This document shows, piece by piece, positions 9,955 through 20,090 of a DNA stretch of 64,000 nucleotides. Source of the stretch: Mariniflexile litorale (GTDB lineage Bacteria > Bacteroidota > Bacteroidia > Flavobacteriales > Flavobacteriaceae); the NCBI RefSeq assembly GCF_031128465.2, contig NZ_CP155618.1, positions 1,187,501 to 1,251,500 of the forward strand. Reading direction: 5' to 3'. Each line of letters opens with the position of its first letter. Positions within the stretch are counted from its first letter, which is position 1. The notes beneath the pieces are model-generated. The model was not told where the DNA came from and did no database searches. It saw only the letters and a program-made list of their open reading frames with translations. The translations under genes and the position numbers were made by a program.

Positions 9955-9995
9955 AACTAATAAACCAAATCAATATAAAACTAAACTAATAATAT

Positions 9996-11414
9996 TTACA
10001 AATTAGTGTTACCTTGTAATTCTATGTTTGGTATGGGCATAAGATAACTAAACCCATCAAATCTTTGTAAATCTAAATATCTTGATTGTTCGCCTGCCAA
10101 TTCTACCCATCGTTCGTGTTTTATAGCGTTTAAGATTGCAGGTGCACCCGATACCACAACAGCTGGCATAGAAACTGAAGGCCTAGAGCGAACTTCGTTT
10201 AAAAACCCTAAGGCAATAATTTCTGATCCTCCTGGGCTTCTTATTTCAGCCTCTGCTTTCATTAATAATACATCTGCATAACGAAGCACTCTCGCGTTAA
10301 TACCACTATCTGTAGTTTCAGAAGCTCTATCATCCAAATTTTGGTATTTTCTCCATGCCGGATTATCGTCTGGCCCTATACCTCCTGAAACAAATGTATT
10401 CTTTCCTTTATTATAAGTATTAGTCATGGTACCATTATCACTATCATCAATTGAATAAAAAGTATCCGCATAACGTGTATCTCCATCTTCGTATTCATCT
10501 AAAAGCATTTGGCTCGGTTTTACATTATACCAGCCACTATATTCTTGCGCTCTAAAAGATGTTTCAGAGTTTCCTAGTCCATCCTGATTCCAAGAATCAC
10601 CCCCTCCTGTAAACTCATCATACATAACTTCAAATATAGATTCATCGTTATGCTCTCCTGCTACAGTAAAGTTATCTCTATAATTAGCTACTAAACTATA
10701 ATTAGTTACATTCGCCAAAGCTGCTTTTGCCCCTGGAGCATCACCTTTTTGTAATAACACCTTTCCTAATAATGCCCATGCGGCACCTGATGTTGGTCTA
10801 CCAACTTCCTGATCTCCTTTTGCAGGTAAATTAGTAGTTGCAAACTGTAAATCTGTAACAATAGCATTGTAAATGGCTGCTACTGATGATTTAGGCCTAC
10901 CTCCTGGCACAGCTTCTAAATCCAGCACTAAAGGTATTTCACCGTATTTAGCAACTAAGTTAAAATAAAAAAGGGCTCTTAAAAACCGTACTTCTCCTAA
11001 TCTTGCTGCTATTTCAGGAGCAGGGATGTTTTCAAAATTGGCTTCATTTACAATAACAAAATTACAACGTCCTATACCTTGATAGTTATGTTGCCAATAT
11101 TGATTGTTACCATTATTTGCTTCATCAATACTTCTATTAATCATTTGCACTTTATCTGCTTCTAAATTACCTGCTGCATAGTTTTCACCCGCAATATTAT
11201 CGTTAATATAGAATTGATATCTTGCATAATTACCTACTTCTTGAATATAGGTATAAGCTGCAGTTACTGCCGATTCAAGTTGCACACTAGATTTGAAAAA
11301 TGTTTCAATCGATGATTGATTAGGGTTCGTTAAGTCTATTCCTGATTCATCACAGGAAATTAAAATTCCAATGACTACTGCAATACCAGTAAAAAAGATT
11401 TTAAATTTTTTCAT
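9996..11414 (-). CDS. SusD/RagB-family outer-membrane glycan-binding lipoprotein
   Basis: SusD-like lipoproteins form the lid over a SusC channel and bind the incoming glycan at the cell surface. The 472-residue protein has a lipoprotein signal (MKKFKIFFTGIAVVIGILISC, Cys21). An N-terminal helical TPR-like region includes FLRALFYFNLVAKYGEIPLVL near 150, and the typical C-terminus includes ERWVELAGEQSRYLDLQRF. It follows susC by 25 nt and is clearly cotranscribed. The family is certain; the ligand is inferred only from the nearby xylose genes and glycosidases. Confidence 0.95.
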   Translation of the reverse strand: MKKFKIFFTGIAVVIGILISCDESGIDLTNPNQSSIETFFKSSVQLESAVTAAYTYIQEVGNYARYQFYINDNIAGENYAAGNLEADKVQMINRSIDEANNGNNQYWQHNYQGIGRCNFVIVNEANFENIPAPEIAARLGEVRFLRALFYFNLVAKYGEIPLVLDLEAVPGGRPKSSVAAIYNAIVTDLQFATTNLPAKGDQEVGRPTSGAAWALLGKVLLQKGDAPGAKAALANVTNYSLVANYRDNFTVAGEHNDESIFEVMYDEFTGGGDSWNQDGLGNSETSFRAQEYSGWYNVKPSQMLLDEYEDGDTRYADTFYSIDDSDNGTMTNTYNKGKNTFVSGGIGPDDNPAWRKYQNLDDRASETTDSGINARVLRYADVLLMKAEAEIRSPGGSEIIALGFLNEVRSRPSVSMPAVVVSGAPAILNAIKHERWVELAGEQSRYLDLQRFDGFSYLMPIPNIELQGNTNL

Positions 11415-11439
11415 GTTTTTTTATATTATTAATAGTACA

Positions 11440-14400
11440 TTAAAATGCTAATTGAACTCCTAATATGAACGATCTAGGTTGTGGATACATCCCTCTATCT
11501 ATTCCTACTCCTGCCGCTGCAGATTGTTGGCCTGGAGTTACTGTAGAACTTCCACCAATTTCAGGATCGTAACCAGAATAGTTCGTTATTGTAAACAGGT
11601 TTTGACCAGTTGCATACACTCTAAACTTAGTTATAGCTCCGTTTGCAATTGTAGACAATGTTGATTCTGGAAAACTATATCCAAAAGTTAAATTTCTTAA
11701 TTTAGCATATGAGCCGTTTTCTATAAAACGGTCGGATCTATTTACATTTTCAGAATGCGGAGCAAACCTAGGAACAGAAGTATTTGTATTGGTTGGCGTC
11801 CATCTGTTTAAAACAGCAGTTCCGGCATTAAATAAACGTGTCATTCCTTCCAAATCATATAAATTGGTATTATATATATCATTCCCACTTACACCACTAA
11901 AAAATAATGTTGCATCGAAATTTTTGTAATTAGCAGAAAGATTTAAACCATATGTAAGTTCTGGAAATGGGTTTCCTATTTTCACATTATCTTGACTATC
12001 GATATCACCATCATTATTTTGATCTACAAAACGAATATCTCCTGGAAATACTATTTGATCCCCATTTCCATCTAAATTAGATCCGGGCTTAGTAAATACG
12101 GCATCCACTTCAGCCTGACTTTGGTAGATACCATTAGTTTTATATCCATAAAAATAGAATAATGATTCCCCTTCTGTTATTCTGGATAAGTTTTCGCCTT
12201 CAAAAACAGAACTTTCTATAAATGATAGTCCGTCTGTTAGTTTGGTCGCTTTATTTTTAGAAGTACCAAGATTTAAACTAGCAGACCAACTAAAATCACC
12301 TCCTTTATTATGGTTATACCCAATATTAAACTCAAATCCTTTAGTATTTGTTGATGCTCCATTACGTTGTGTAAAAGCTTCACCCAAACCATCTGATGTT
12401 ACATTAGGAATTGGCACAATAACATCTTCAATATCATTATTATAATATTCAAAAGATAATGTAAGTGCATTATTAAGAAAAGCCATATCTAAACCAACAT
12501 TCGTCATGGTTGCTTCTTCCCATTTTAAATCTGGGTTTGGTCTACCAAAATTCGAAGCTCCTACATTGTTATTTAATCCAATGTAACCATATGTATTTAT
12601 TAAACCTGATTCAAAGGCATATTCTACAGAGCCATCATTACCTGTAACTCCCCAAGATCCTCTAAGTTTTAAATTACTTATTAAATCGGAATCTTTTAAA
12701 AAACCCTCTTCACTTAATACCCAACCTAAAGACACTGCTGGGAAATTTGCCCATTTATGTCCTTCGCCAAAACGAGAAGTTCCATCACGACGAAGCGATG
12801 CCGATAACAAATATTTGTTATCATAATTATAATTAACCCTGCCTATGTAAGATATTAAACCATATTCAAAAAGCTGATTTGTAACTACAGCATTACCTTG
12901 AATTACTTCTACAGTATCCGTTAACGGATTTGAAGCTTGGGAGCGGTTATCTCTAGACGTTGTTTCAAACTTTTCTGCAACTGCTAATAAATCTAAATTA
13001 TGAACCTCATTAAAAACAGTTGAATATGTTAATGAACTTGTATAAGTATCTGAATTAAAAATATTTATTTTTTGATCTAGTTCAGCGGCTGTACGTTGGT
13101 TTATGCCTTCATCAAAAGAAGGGCGATGAATATTTGTTGACGTTGTTGTTCTTTCAAAACCATATTGAAACTTATACTCTAAACCTTTTAAAATTTCATA
13201 AGACGTATATACAGATCCTAATATTTTGGAAACATCAGTTGTGTTATTGCTTATTGTTTGAAGCCTAACTGGATTTTCTGAATCCGAGCCATTATCTAAA
13301 GTAGTATCGGTTCCTCCAAAACCACCTGGGTTATTCGCATCATAAACAGGTGTATAAGGCAATGATTTAATCATATGCTCTATCAATGTTCTATCGCCAT
13401 TCTCTTCTTCATTTTTCATTTCAGTATCAGCAATGGCTAAAGTTTCACCTATTTTAAATTTACTACCAACTTTAAATTCACTATTAAGTCTAAGTGACGC
13501 TCTTTTAAATCCTGTGTTAATGATAATACCCTCTTGGTCTACGTAACCAGCCGACAAATTAAATATAGCGGTATCATTCCCACCAGAAGCACCTATATTC
13601 GTGTTATGCATAATGGATGACTGAAATACTTCGTCTTGCCAATCTGTGTTTAATTCTGTTGAAGCAGGATTTGAAGTATATCTGTTAGGCAAACCATATG
13701 TTTCACTTACAAACTGCTTAAATTGATTAGTATCTAATAAATCTAATGTTTTTGGAACATTTTGAAAAGACAAATAAGAATCAAAAGTAACTTTCGTTTT
13801 TCCAGATTTACCTTTTTTAGTGGTTATCAAAACCACACCATTAGAAGCCCTAGACCCGTAAATAGCGGCAGTTGACGCATCTTTTAACACATCCATTGTT
13901 TCTATATCATTAGGATTAATTGCGTTTAACCCAGTAGAAACAATACCATCTATTACATATAATGGTTGACTATTACCAAAAGTACCTAAACCACGAATTT
14001 GCACTTGTGGAGCTGTTCCTGGAACGCCTCCATTTATTACAGTAACACCAGGTGCCTGCCCTTGTAATGCTTGGTCTGCGGATGTAATTGGCGTTCTGTT
14101 AATATCTTCAGATTGAACAGAAGATATCGCACCCGTTACTAATCTTCTAGTAGTTTTCCCATAACCTACAACCACTACTTCATCTAATTCGCTTGTATCT
14201 TCTACCAAAACAACATCTAGATTAGATTTACCATTAACCTTAATTTCTTGAGATATATACCCAATAAAACTAAAAACTAAAATAGCATTAGCATCCACAT
14301 TGCTAACACTAAAGTTTCCGTCAAAATCTGTAACAGCACCATTAGAAGTACCCTTAACAATTACATTTGCCCCAGCCAAAGGACCATAGGAATCAAAAAT

Positions 14401-14487
14401 AGTACCAGTCACATTTTGTGAATACATTGATGTACCCACAATAAAAATTACTATTGAAAGTAATTTTAAAAATAATTTTTTATTCAT
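11440..14487 (-). CDS. SusC/RagA-family TonB-dependent outer-membrane receptor
   Basis: This 1015-residue protein is a complete SusC-type importer. It has a signal peptide ending near SMYSQ, a CarboxypepD-regulatory-like domain at about 24-100 (GTIFDSYGPLAGANVIVKGT), a TonB box-like VVVVGYGK, and a plug ending in IYGSRASNGVVLITTKKG. A 22-strand barrel ends in FILGVQLAF with the terminal Phe needed for barrel assembly. It imports oligosaccharides across the outer membrane using TonB energy, with the SusD encoded next. It is divergent from the AraC-family gene across a 204-nt promoter region, which suggests that AraC controls it. Confidence 0.96.
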   Translation of the reverse strand: MNKKLFLKLLSIVIFIVGTSMYSQNVTGTIFDSYGPLAGANVIVKGTSNGAVTDFDGNFSVSNVDANAILVFSFIGYISQEIKVNGKSNLDVVLVEDTSELDEVVVVGYGKTTRRLVTGAISSVQSEDINRTPITSADQALQGQAPGVTVINGGVPGTAPQVQIRGLGTFGNSQPLYVIDGIVSTGLNAINPNDIETMDVLKDASTAAIYGSRASNGVVLITTKKGKSGKTKVTFDSYLSFQNVPKTLDLLDTNQFKQFVSETYGLPNRYTSNPASTELNTDWQDEVFQSSIMHNTNIGASGGNDTAIFNLSAGYVDQEGIIINTGFKRASLRLNSEFKVGSKFKIGETLAIADTEMKNEEENGDRTLIEHMIKSLPYTPVYDANNPGGFGGTDTTLDNGSDSENPVRLQTISNNTTDVSKILGSVYTSYEILKGLEYKFQYGFERTTTSTNIHRPSFDEGINQRTAAELDQKINIFNSDTYTSSLTYSTVFNEVHNLDLLAVAEKFETTSRDNRSQASNPLTDTVEVIQGNAVVTNQLFEYGLISYIGRVNYNYDNKYLLSASLRRDGTSRFGEGHKWANFPAVSLGWVLSEEGFLKDSDLISNLKLRGSWGVTGNDGSVEYAFESGLINTYGYIGLNNNVGASNFGRPNPDLKWEEATMTNVGLDMAFLNNALTLSFEYYNNDIEDVIVPIPNVTSDGLGEAFTQRNGASTNTKGFEFNIGYNHNKGGDFSWSASLNLGTSKNKATKLTDGLSFIESSVFEGENLSRITEGESLFYFYGYKTNGIYQSQAEVDAVFTKPGSNLDGNGDQIVFPGDIRFVDQNNDGDIDSQDNVKIGNPFPELTYGLNLSANYKNFDATLFFSGVSGNDIYNTNLYDLEGMTRLFNAGTAVLNRWTPTNTNTSVPRFAPHSENVNRSDRFIENGSYAKLRNLTFGYSFPESTLSTIANGAITKFRVYATGQNLFTITNYSGYDPEIGGSSTVTPGQQSAAAGVGIDRGMYPQPRSFILGVQLAF

Positions 14488-14691
14488 AAGTTATTAAAAG
14501 TTAGTTCGTTAAAAATGTTTTTTCAATAAATTCATTAAATAAAGTAAATTTGCTTTAGGAAAATAGAATTCATATTACTTAATAAGTTAGTTTTAGTTAA
14601 TACAAATCTAACACCAATTTCGACATACATATAATATGATTTTATCAAATATTAATATATATTTTTCACAATATCTTAAAAAGCACACTTT

Positions 14692-15567
14692 ATGTTTGAC
14701 AATATCCACAGAGAAATTACACAACTAACCCCAGAAGACAGTTTCTTAGTTTACAGCAGAGTAAAAGACGATTTTGACTTTCCAATACATTTCCATCCCG
14801 AGTATGAATTGAATTATATTCAAAACGGACAGGGCGTAAGAAGGTTTGCAGGAGACAGTATAGAAGAGATTGAAGACATTGAACTCGTATTTGTCGGCTC
14901 CAATTTAGTTCACGGTTGGGATTTATACAAATGCCAAAGCAAAGAAATACACGAAATAACCATCCATATAAACTATGATTTGTTGGATGAAAAACTATTA
15001 GCCAGAAATATATTCAAACCCATCAAAGACATGTTTGACAAATCTGCACATGGTATTTTATTTTCAAAAAAAACATCAAGAGAAATAGCTCCAAGATTAA
15101 TAAATCTTACTAAAATAGACGGAATAGACTACTATTTAGAATTCATATCTATATTATATGACTTAGCTAATTCTAGAAAACAGCGCATGCTATCAACGAC
15201 AACTTCTCAAAAAAGAAACTTCGAAAACAGTTCAAACATTAAAAAAGTATATGAGTATATCCAAAATAATTTTGACAAAAAGATTTCTTTAGATGAAATA
15301 TCCGACTTAGTGAACATGAGCCCCGTTTCCTTTAATCGCTTTATAAAAAAGCGTACAGGAAAAACATTTGTTCTATATGTAAACTCTACACGCATAAGCC
15401 ATGCAAGTAAACTTTTGTTAGAAACTGAACTAAGCATCGCTGAAGTTAGTTTTAAATGCGGTTTTAATAATATAGCTAATTTTAATAGAATTTTCAAAAA
15501 AGAAAAGAATGCAACGCCTAGCGAATACAGAGTTCAATTCAACGGTGGCATTAAAAGAATATTATAA
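14692..15567 (+). CDS. AraC-family transcriptional regulator with cupin sensor domain
   Basis: The 291-residue protein has an N-terminal cupin-like sensor (FPIHFHPEYELNYIQNGQG, VGSNLVHGW) at about 28-80. The C-terminal double helix-turn-helix AraC domain lies at about 190-285 (SLDEISDLVNMSPVSFNRFIKKRTGKTF and later AEVSFKCGFNNIANFNRIFKK, each typical). It is divergent from the SusC/SusD/VCBS operon and upstream of the GH3 gene, so local control of both is likely. It is a cytoplasmic one-component regulator, not the membrane hybrid sensor (HTCS) often found with SusCD loci. The inducing sugar is unknown. Confidence 0.92.
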   Translation: MFDNIHREITQLTPEDSFLVYSRVKDDFDFPIHFHPEYELNYIQNGQGVRRFAGDSIEEIEDIELVFVGSNLVHGWDLYKCQSKEIHEITIHINYDLLDEKLLARNIFKPIKDMFDKSAHGILFSKKTSREIAPRLINLTKIDGIDYYLEFISILYDLANSRKQRMLSTTTSQKRNFENSSNIKKVYEYIQNNFDKKISLDEISDLVNMSPVSFNRFIKKRTGKTFVLYVNSTRISHASKLLLETELSIAEVSFKCGFNNIANFNRIFKKEKNATPSEYRVQFNGGIKRIL

Positions 15568-15970
15568 ACCCCAGAACAAGGCCCCTCCTTTTTAAATAAT
15601 TACAGAGTCTGAAATTTAACACAAGCGTCTAACAGTAAATTTTTAATCAATAATAAGCTAAAATAATATTACATATTGACTATATAAGCCAATCACACAA
15701 TTATTAATAAATATATTTTTGCAAATATTTCTTGTAATAAGAATCGTAATTGCTTTTATATAAATAAATAAAACACACTATAATCAGGGCTTTAGAAAGA
15801 ATTTCAGAAAAATAATCAATTTCTAATCTCTCAACTGGTTATATTAAGTCTAGATGCTGTCTAGTTAAATTTATATAAAAATAGTATCATTAATAATAAA
15901 CATATTATATATAGATTTCGTGTAATATAATTGATTTTGAACTATTTATACAAATAAAAAAACGATTATT
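15568..15970. other. 403-nt AT-rich intergenic region upstream of the GH3 gene
   Basis: No coding signal is visible on either strand. It holds a -7-like TATTTTTG at 15714-15721 without a good -33, and a short palindrome near 15850 (CTAGA, 5 nt, TCTAG). The rest is low-complexity A and T. It probably carries the GH3 gene promoter and an AraC binding site, but I cannot place either firmly. Confidence 0.4.
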
Positions 15971-18277
15971 ATGGAAGTTAAAATTAAACCCACTATGGGC
16001 CTAACTGTAATTTTAATATTTATGGCGTGTAACACTGACTCTGGAAAAATTATTGCTAAATCTGACCATTTTAAATTAAAAGTCGATTCTCTTTTAAATA
16101 TCATGACTCTTGAAGAAAAAATTGGTCAAATGAACCAATACAACGGTTTTTGGGACGTTACGGGTCCTGTGCCTAATGAGGGTGATGCAGAGAAAAAATA
16201 TGAACATTTAAAAAATGGTCTTGTAGGTTCCATGCTTTCTGTTAGAGGAGCCAATGCAGTAAGGGCTGTTCAAAAAATTGTGGTTGAAGAATCGAGGTTA
16301 GGCATTCCATTAATTATAGGCTTTGATGTTATACATGGCTACAAAACATTAAGCCCCATTCCTTTGGCAGAATCTTGTAGTTGGGATTTAGAAGCAATAA
16401 GAAAATCGGCTCAAGTGGCTGCTACAGAAGCTTCAGCTGCAGGTATCAATTGGACTTTCGCCCCTATGGTAGATATTTCAAGGGACCCTAGATGGGGACG
16501 CGTTATGGAAGGAGCAGGAGAAGACCCTTTTTTAGGCAGTAAAATTGCTGCCGCTCGAGTACATGGTTTTCAAGGTGATGATTTATCTGCCATAAACACT
16601 ATTGCTGCCTGCGCTAAACATTTTGCGGGTTATGGCTTTTCAGAATCTGGCAAAGAATACAATCCTGTTGATATAGGAGCATCCACATTGCATAATATCG
16701 TCCTTCCTCCATTTAAAGCTGCTGTTGACGCTCACGTTAAAACATTTATGAATGCTTTTAATGAATTAGACGGTATACCCGCAACTGGAAATGCATATCT
16801 GCTTCGTGATATTTTAAAAAACAAATGGGATTTCAAGGGTTTTGTCGTTTCAGATTGGGCTTCAATTAAAGAACTAGTTATGTGGGGCTATGCTAAAGAC
16901 AATAAAGCTGCAGCGAAAATAGCTGCCATTGCAGGTTCTGATATGGATATGGAGTCTCATATATACGTTTCAGAATTAGCACAATTGGTAAAGGAAGGTG
17001 TGGTTCATGAAGACATAATTAATGATGCTGTTAGAAGAATTTTAACCGTTAAATTTGAATTAGGTTTATTTGATGACCCCTATAAATATTGCGATGAAGA
17101 AAGAGAAAAAGAAGTTATTTACAGCCCTAAACATATGGATGCTGTTTTAGATATGGCAAAAAAGTCCATTGTACTTCTTAAAAACGACAACCAACTACTT
17201 CCTCTAAAAAAAGAAGGACAAAATATCGTTTTAATTGGAGCTTTAGCAAATGAAAAAAATAGCCCTTTAGGGAGTTGGCGAATTGCTTCAAAAGACAATA
17301 CCGCTATTTCTGTTTTAGAAGGTATGACAGAATATAAAGGCAATAATTTGGTTTATAAAAAGGGCGCAGATGTAACAATCGGGAACACTCAATTTGTAAA
17401 TGAACTTAAAATTAACACTACAGACAGAAGTGAATTTAAAGAAGCTATTGATGCTGCCAAAGGAGCAGATGTAGTAGTAATGGTTTTAGGTGAACACGGT
17501 TTTCAAAGTGGCGAAGCACGAAGTAGAACCGAAATAGATCTTCCTGGAGTACAACAAGAACTACTGGAAGAAGTTTATAAAGTAAATAAAAACATAGTAT
17601 TGGTACTTAAAAATGGTAGACCTTTAACTATTAATTGGGCGGACAAGCACATCCCTGCAATTGTTGAAACTTGGCAACTAGGTACTCAAACAGGCCATGC
17701 TGTTGCTCAAGTTTTGTACGGTGATTACAATCCAAGTGGCAAATTAACAATGACTTTCCCTAGAAATATAGGCCAAATACCTATTTATTATAATCATAAA
17801 AATACGGGAAGACCCGTTGCAGATGCTAATAATCCTAATTTAGTATTTTGGTCTCATTATAGCGATGTTGAAAACACACCTTTATACCCTTTTGGGTATG
17901 GACTTAGTTACACTACTTTTAAATATGAAGGATTAAAAGTAAGCAAACAAAAATTTTCATGCGCAGAAGACATTACTATTTCTGTAAAATTAACAAACTC
18001 TGGCAAATATGAAGGAAAGGAAGTTGTTCAACTATACATTAGAGATTTAGTTGCTAAGGTAACTCGACCCATAAAGGAACTTAAGGGATTTGAATTGGTA
18101 AACCTAAAACCGGGCGAGAGTAAAATTATTAATTTTACTCTAAACAAACACAATTTGGGTTACTATGATAATAATGGAGATTACGCTGTAGAATCAGGCG
18201 ATTTTGAAGTTTTTGTTGGTGGAAATTCACAATCTACTTTAAAAACAAGTATTGAATTAAAGCAAGTATTGTATTAA
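15971..18277 (+). CDS. Glycoside hydrolase family 3 lipoprotein (beta-glucosidase or beta-xylosidase)
   Basis: The 768-residue protein starts with a lipoprotein signal (Cys20 in LIFMAC). It has the full three-domain GH3 build: the N-terminal TIM barrel to about 370, an alpha/beta sandwich with KNGRPLTINW around 550, and a C-terminal fibronectin III-like domain near 665-755 (ELKGFELVNLKPGES). The nucleophile is Asp295 in GFVVSDWAS. The substrate-site motifs DPRWGRVMEGAGEDP and KHFAGYG are present. It cleaves terminal beta-linked glucose or xylose from oligosaccharides, here tethered to a membrane facing the periplasm or outside. The xylose context favours xylosidase activity or a dual role, but sequence alone does not settle this. 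Confidence 0.93.
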   Translation: MEVKIKPTMGLTVILIFMACNTDSGKIIAKSDHFKLKVDSLLNIMTLEEKIGQMNQYNGFWDVTGPVPNEGDAEKKYEHLKNGLVGSMLSVRGANAVRAVQKIVVEESRLGIPLIIGFDVIHGYKTLSPIPLAESCSWDLEAIRKSAQVAATEASAAGINWTFAPMVDISRDPRWGRVMEGAGEDPFLGSKIAAARVHGFQGDDLSAINTIAACAKHFAGYGFSESGKEYNPVDIGASTLHNIVLPPFKAAVDAHVKTFMNAFNELDGIPATGNAYLLRDILKNKWDFKGFVVSDWASIKELVMWGYAKDNKAAAKIAAIAGSDMDMESHIYVSELAQLVKEGVVHEDIINDAVRRILTVKFELGLFDDPYKYCDEEREKEVIYSPKHMDAVLDMAKKSIVLLKNDNQLLPLKKEGQNIVLIGALANEKNSPLGSWRIASKDNTAISVLEGMTEYKGNNLVYKKGADVTIGNTQFVNELKINTTDRSEFKEAIDAAKGADVVVMVLGEHGFQSGEARSRTEIDLPGVQQELLEEVYKVNKNIVLVLKNGRPLTINWADKHIPAIVETWQLGTQTGHAVAQVLYGDYNPSGKLTMTFPRNIGQIPIYYNHKNTGRPVADANNPNLVFWSHYSDVENTPLYPFGYGLSYTTFKYEGLKVSKQKFSCAEDITISVKLTNSGKYEGKEVVQLYIRDLVAKVTRPIKELKGFELVNLKPGESKIINFTLNKHNLGYYDNNGDYAVESGDFEVFVGGNSQSTLKTSIELKQVLY

Positions 18278-18308
18278 AGCCAAGCAATTAATCCATTGCT
18301 TTTAACAA

Positions 18309-18343
18309 TAAAGAGAGGCTATTTACTAAACAGTCTCTCTTTA
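18309..18343. terminator. Bidirectional terminator between the GH3 and symporter genes
   Basis: A 9-bp perfect stem (TAAAGAGAG paired with CTCTCTTTA), extendable to 11 bp with one G-U pair, has a 13-nt loop. The A- and T-rich flanks allow it to end transcription from both convergent genes. Confidence 0.7.
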
Positions 18344-18448
18344 TGCTTTTATAATAATCACTAAAACTGGTGCTAAAAAAGGACTCGTTTAATTTTCATT
18401 AACAAGTGTAAACATATAACTAAACTTCAATTAGAAGAAAGAAGAAAT

Positions 18449-20041
18449 TTAACTATTTCTTCTACGGTTTAATTCAATAGTAATTTCATCTAGTTTCTTT
18501 TGTTTTAAGGGATAAAACAACATTAATCCTGCAGCAATTAGTGTAACAATAGCCGGCATCCAACTCATCAATATAACGATTCCAGGCAGTGCCCCATTTA
18601 TAGAAACAGCATCTTGTCCGTTATAATTATAAGCCGCCAAAACAAACCCTATAATGGCTCCAGCAATACCTCCTCCAAATTTTGTAGCAAATGATCCTGC
18701 GGAATAAATAAGCCCTGTGGCTCTTCGTTTATTTACAAATTCAGAATAGTCGGCCGCATCACCTAACATAACAAAAAACAACGTAGGAAAAATAGCTGCA
18801 AAAAATTCTGAAATAATTCCTATAGAAAATATAGCTCCCAGATTATTGGGTCCACAAAAAACCAATAAGGCATTAAAAAAACCAGACAAAAGCAATGCAT
18901 AAATAAATAAATTTCGTTTCCCGAACTTGTTACCTAATGAAGCTGTTAACATAGCACCTGCAACAGAAGCCAACATAAGACCTACTAGAAAACTTGCAGC
19001 CAACAATTGATTGCCTAAATAGTGCGTAAAATAAATAACCACTATTCCTTGCTTAATGGAATTATACACATTAAAAAGCAACCCAATAACCAATAAGATT
19101 AACCAAGGTTTGTTAGTGATAAGTTGCCGCAAATCTTTTCCTAGATTACTTTCTTGATTTACTGGTGGCAACACGCGTTCTTTAGTGGTATAAAAAGTGA
19201 TAAGCATAAATACAATAAGAAATATAGATAAAACATAAATAGATTTACTATAACCTTGCTTCTGATCTATAATAGAAATATTTGTAGCATTCAAATTTTC
19301 TTCACCTACAACAATAAAAGAATATGTCTCATCAGCTTTTAACGAAAAACTTTTATTATGAGTTGGTTCATTATTTTCTGCAGTTTCATTGTCCCAATAA
19401 AACATAGCTATTCCATCGTCTGTTTTGATATTGGCATTTTCAATATCTGAATTAGCAGAAACTTCAACCTTAAATTTTTGAAAATCTAATTTATCTACTT
19501 TTATATCTGGATTAATATTTCCAAAATAGGCAACTAAAAATAATAATACACCTTGTACAAGCATACCCCCTCCAAAAGCACCAACCATTCTATAGGATCC
19601 TAAGCTTGTTCGCTCTTTATCATCACCGGTCATTACCGCCATTAAAGCGCCATAAGGTATATTATTAGCTGTATATATAAGTGTAAATAAAATATAGGTT
19701 ACGTAGGCATAAATTATTTTTCCTGTTGAATTAAAATCTGGACTGGTAAACAATAATGATAAACTAATCCCTAATGGAATGGCTGTCCATAAAATCCATG
19801 GGCGGAATTTTCCGTATTTTGATTTTGTTCTATCACCTAAAATCCCCATCAAAACATCACTAATTCCATCACTAAATCTAGCGACTAAAAACAAAACGCC
19901 TACTGTAGCTGGATCTAAGCCAAAAACATCCGTATAAAAAATAAACAGAAAAGTAGCAACCCCTCTCCATGCAATGTTTGCTGCCCCATCTCCTAATGCA
20001 TAACCGATTTTTTCTTTTATTGAAAGCTTATATTTAAACAT
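18449..20041 (-). CDS. GPH-family sugar:cation symporter (MFS) with an extra periplasmic segment
   Basis: This 530-residue membrane protein belongs to the glycoside-pentoside-hexuronide family, related to MelB and the xyloside transporters. The TM2-TM3 loop motif DRTKSKYGKFRPWILW is at about 70-85, and GDDKERTSLGSYR is at about 139-151. It should import mono- or oligosaccharides across the inner membrane with Na+ or H+. Unlike MelB it carries about 85 hydrophilic residues (about 176-262) between TM5 and TM6, predicted to face the periplasm. It converges with the GH3 gene; its job is probably to take up the products of GH2 and GH3. The substrate is inferred. Confidence 0.9.
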   Translation of the reverse strand: MFKYKLSIKEKIGYALGDGAANIAWRGVATFLFIFYTDVFGLDPATVGVLFLVARFSDGISDVLMGILGDRTKSKYGKFRPWILWTAIPLGISLSLLFTSPDFNSTGKIIYAYVTYILFTLIYTANNIPYGALMAVMTGDDKERTSLGSYRMVGAFGGGMLVQGVLLFLVAYFGNINPDIKVDKLDFQKFKVEVSANSDIENANIKTDDGIAMFYWDNETAENNEPTHNKSFSLKADETYSFIVVGEENLNATNISIIDQKQGYSKSIYVLSIFLIVFMLITFYTTKERVLPPVNQESNLGKDLRQLITNKPWLILLVIGLLFNVYNSIKQGIVVIYFTHYLGNQLLAASFLVGLMLASVAGAMLTASLGNKFGKRNLFIYALLLSGFFNALLVFCGPNNLGAIFSIGIISEFFAAIFPTLFFVMLGDAADYSEFVNKRRATGLIYSAGSFATKFGGGIAGAIIGFVLAAYNYNGQDAVSINGALPGIVILMSWMPAIVTLIAAGLMLFYPLKQKKLDEITIELNRRRNS

Positions 20042-20061
20042 ACTAGTTCTAAGTTTTAACT

Positions 20062-20090
20062 ATTACTTTTTATCTTTTATAAAAAGTAAT
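20062..20090. repeat. 10-bp inverted repeat in the symporter leader
   Basis: The arms ATTACTTTTT and AAAAAGTAAT match perfectly around a 9-nt loop, ending about 20 nt before the symporter start codon. It could be an mRNA hairpin or an operator. It is AT-rich, so chance is not excluded. Confidence 0.55.

Noticed and set aside
15714-15721. TATTTTTG as the GH3 gene promoter
   Set aside because: It is about 250 nt upstream of the gene and lacks a -33, so it is kept only as a note in the intergenic entry.
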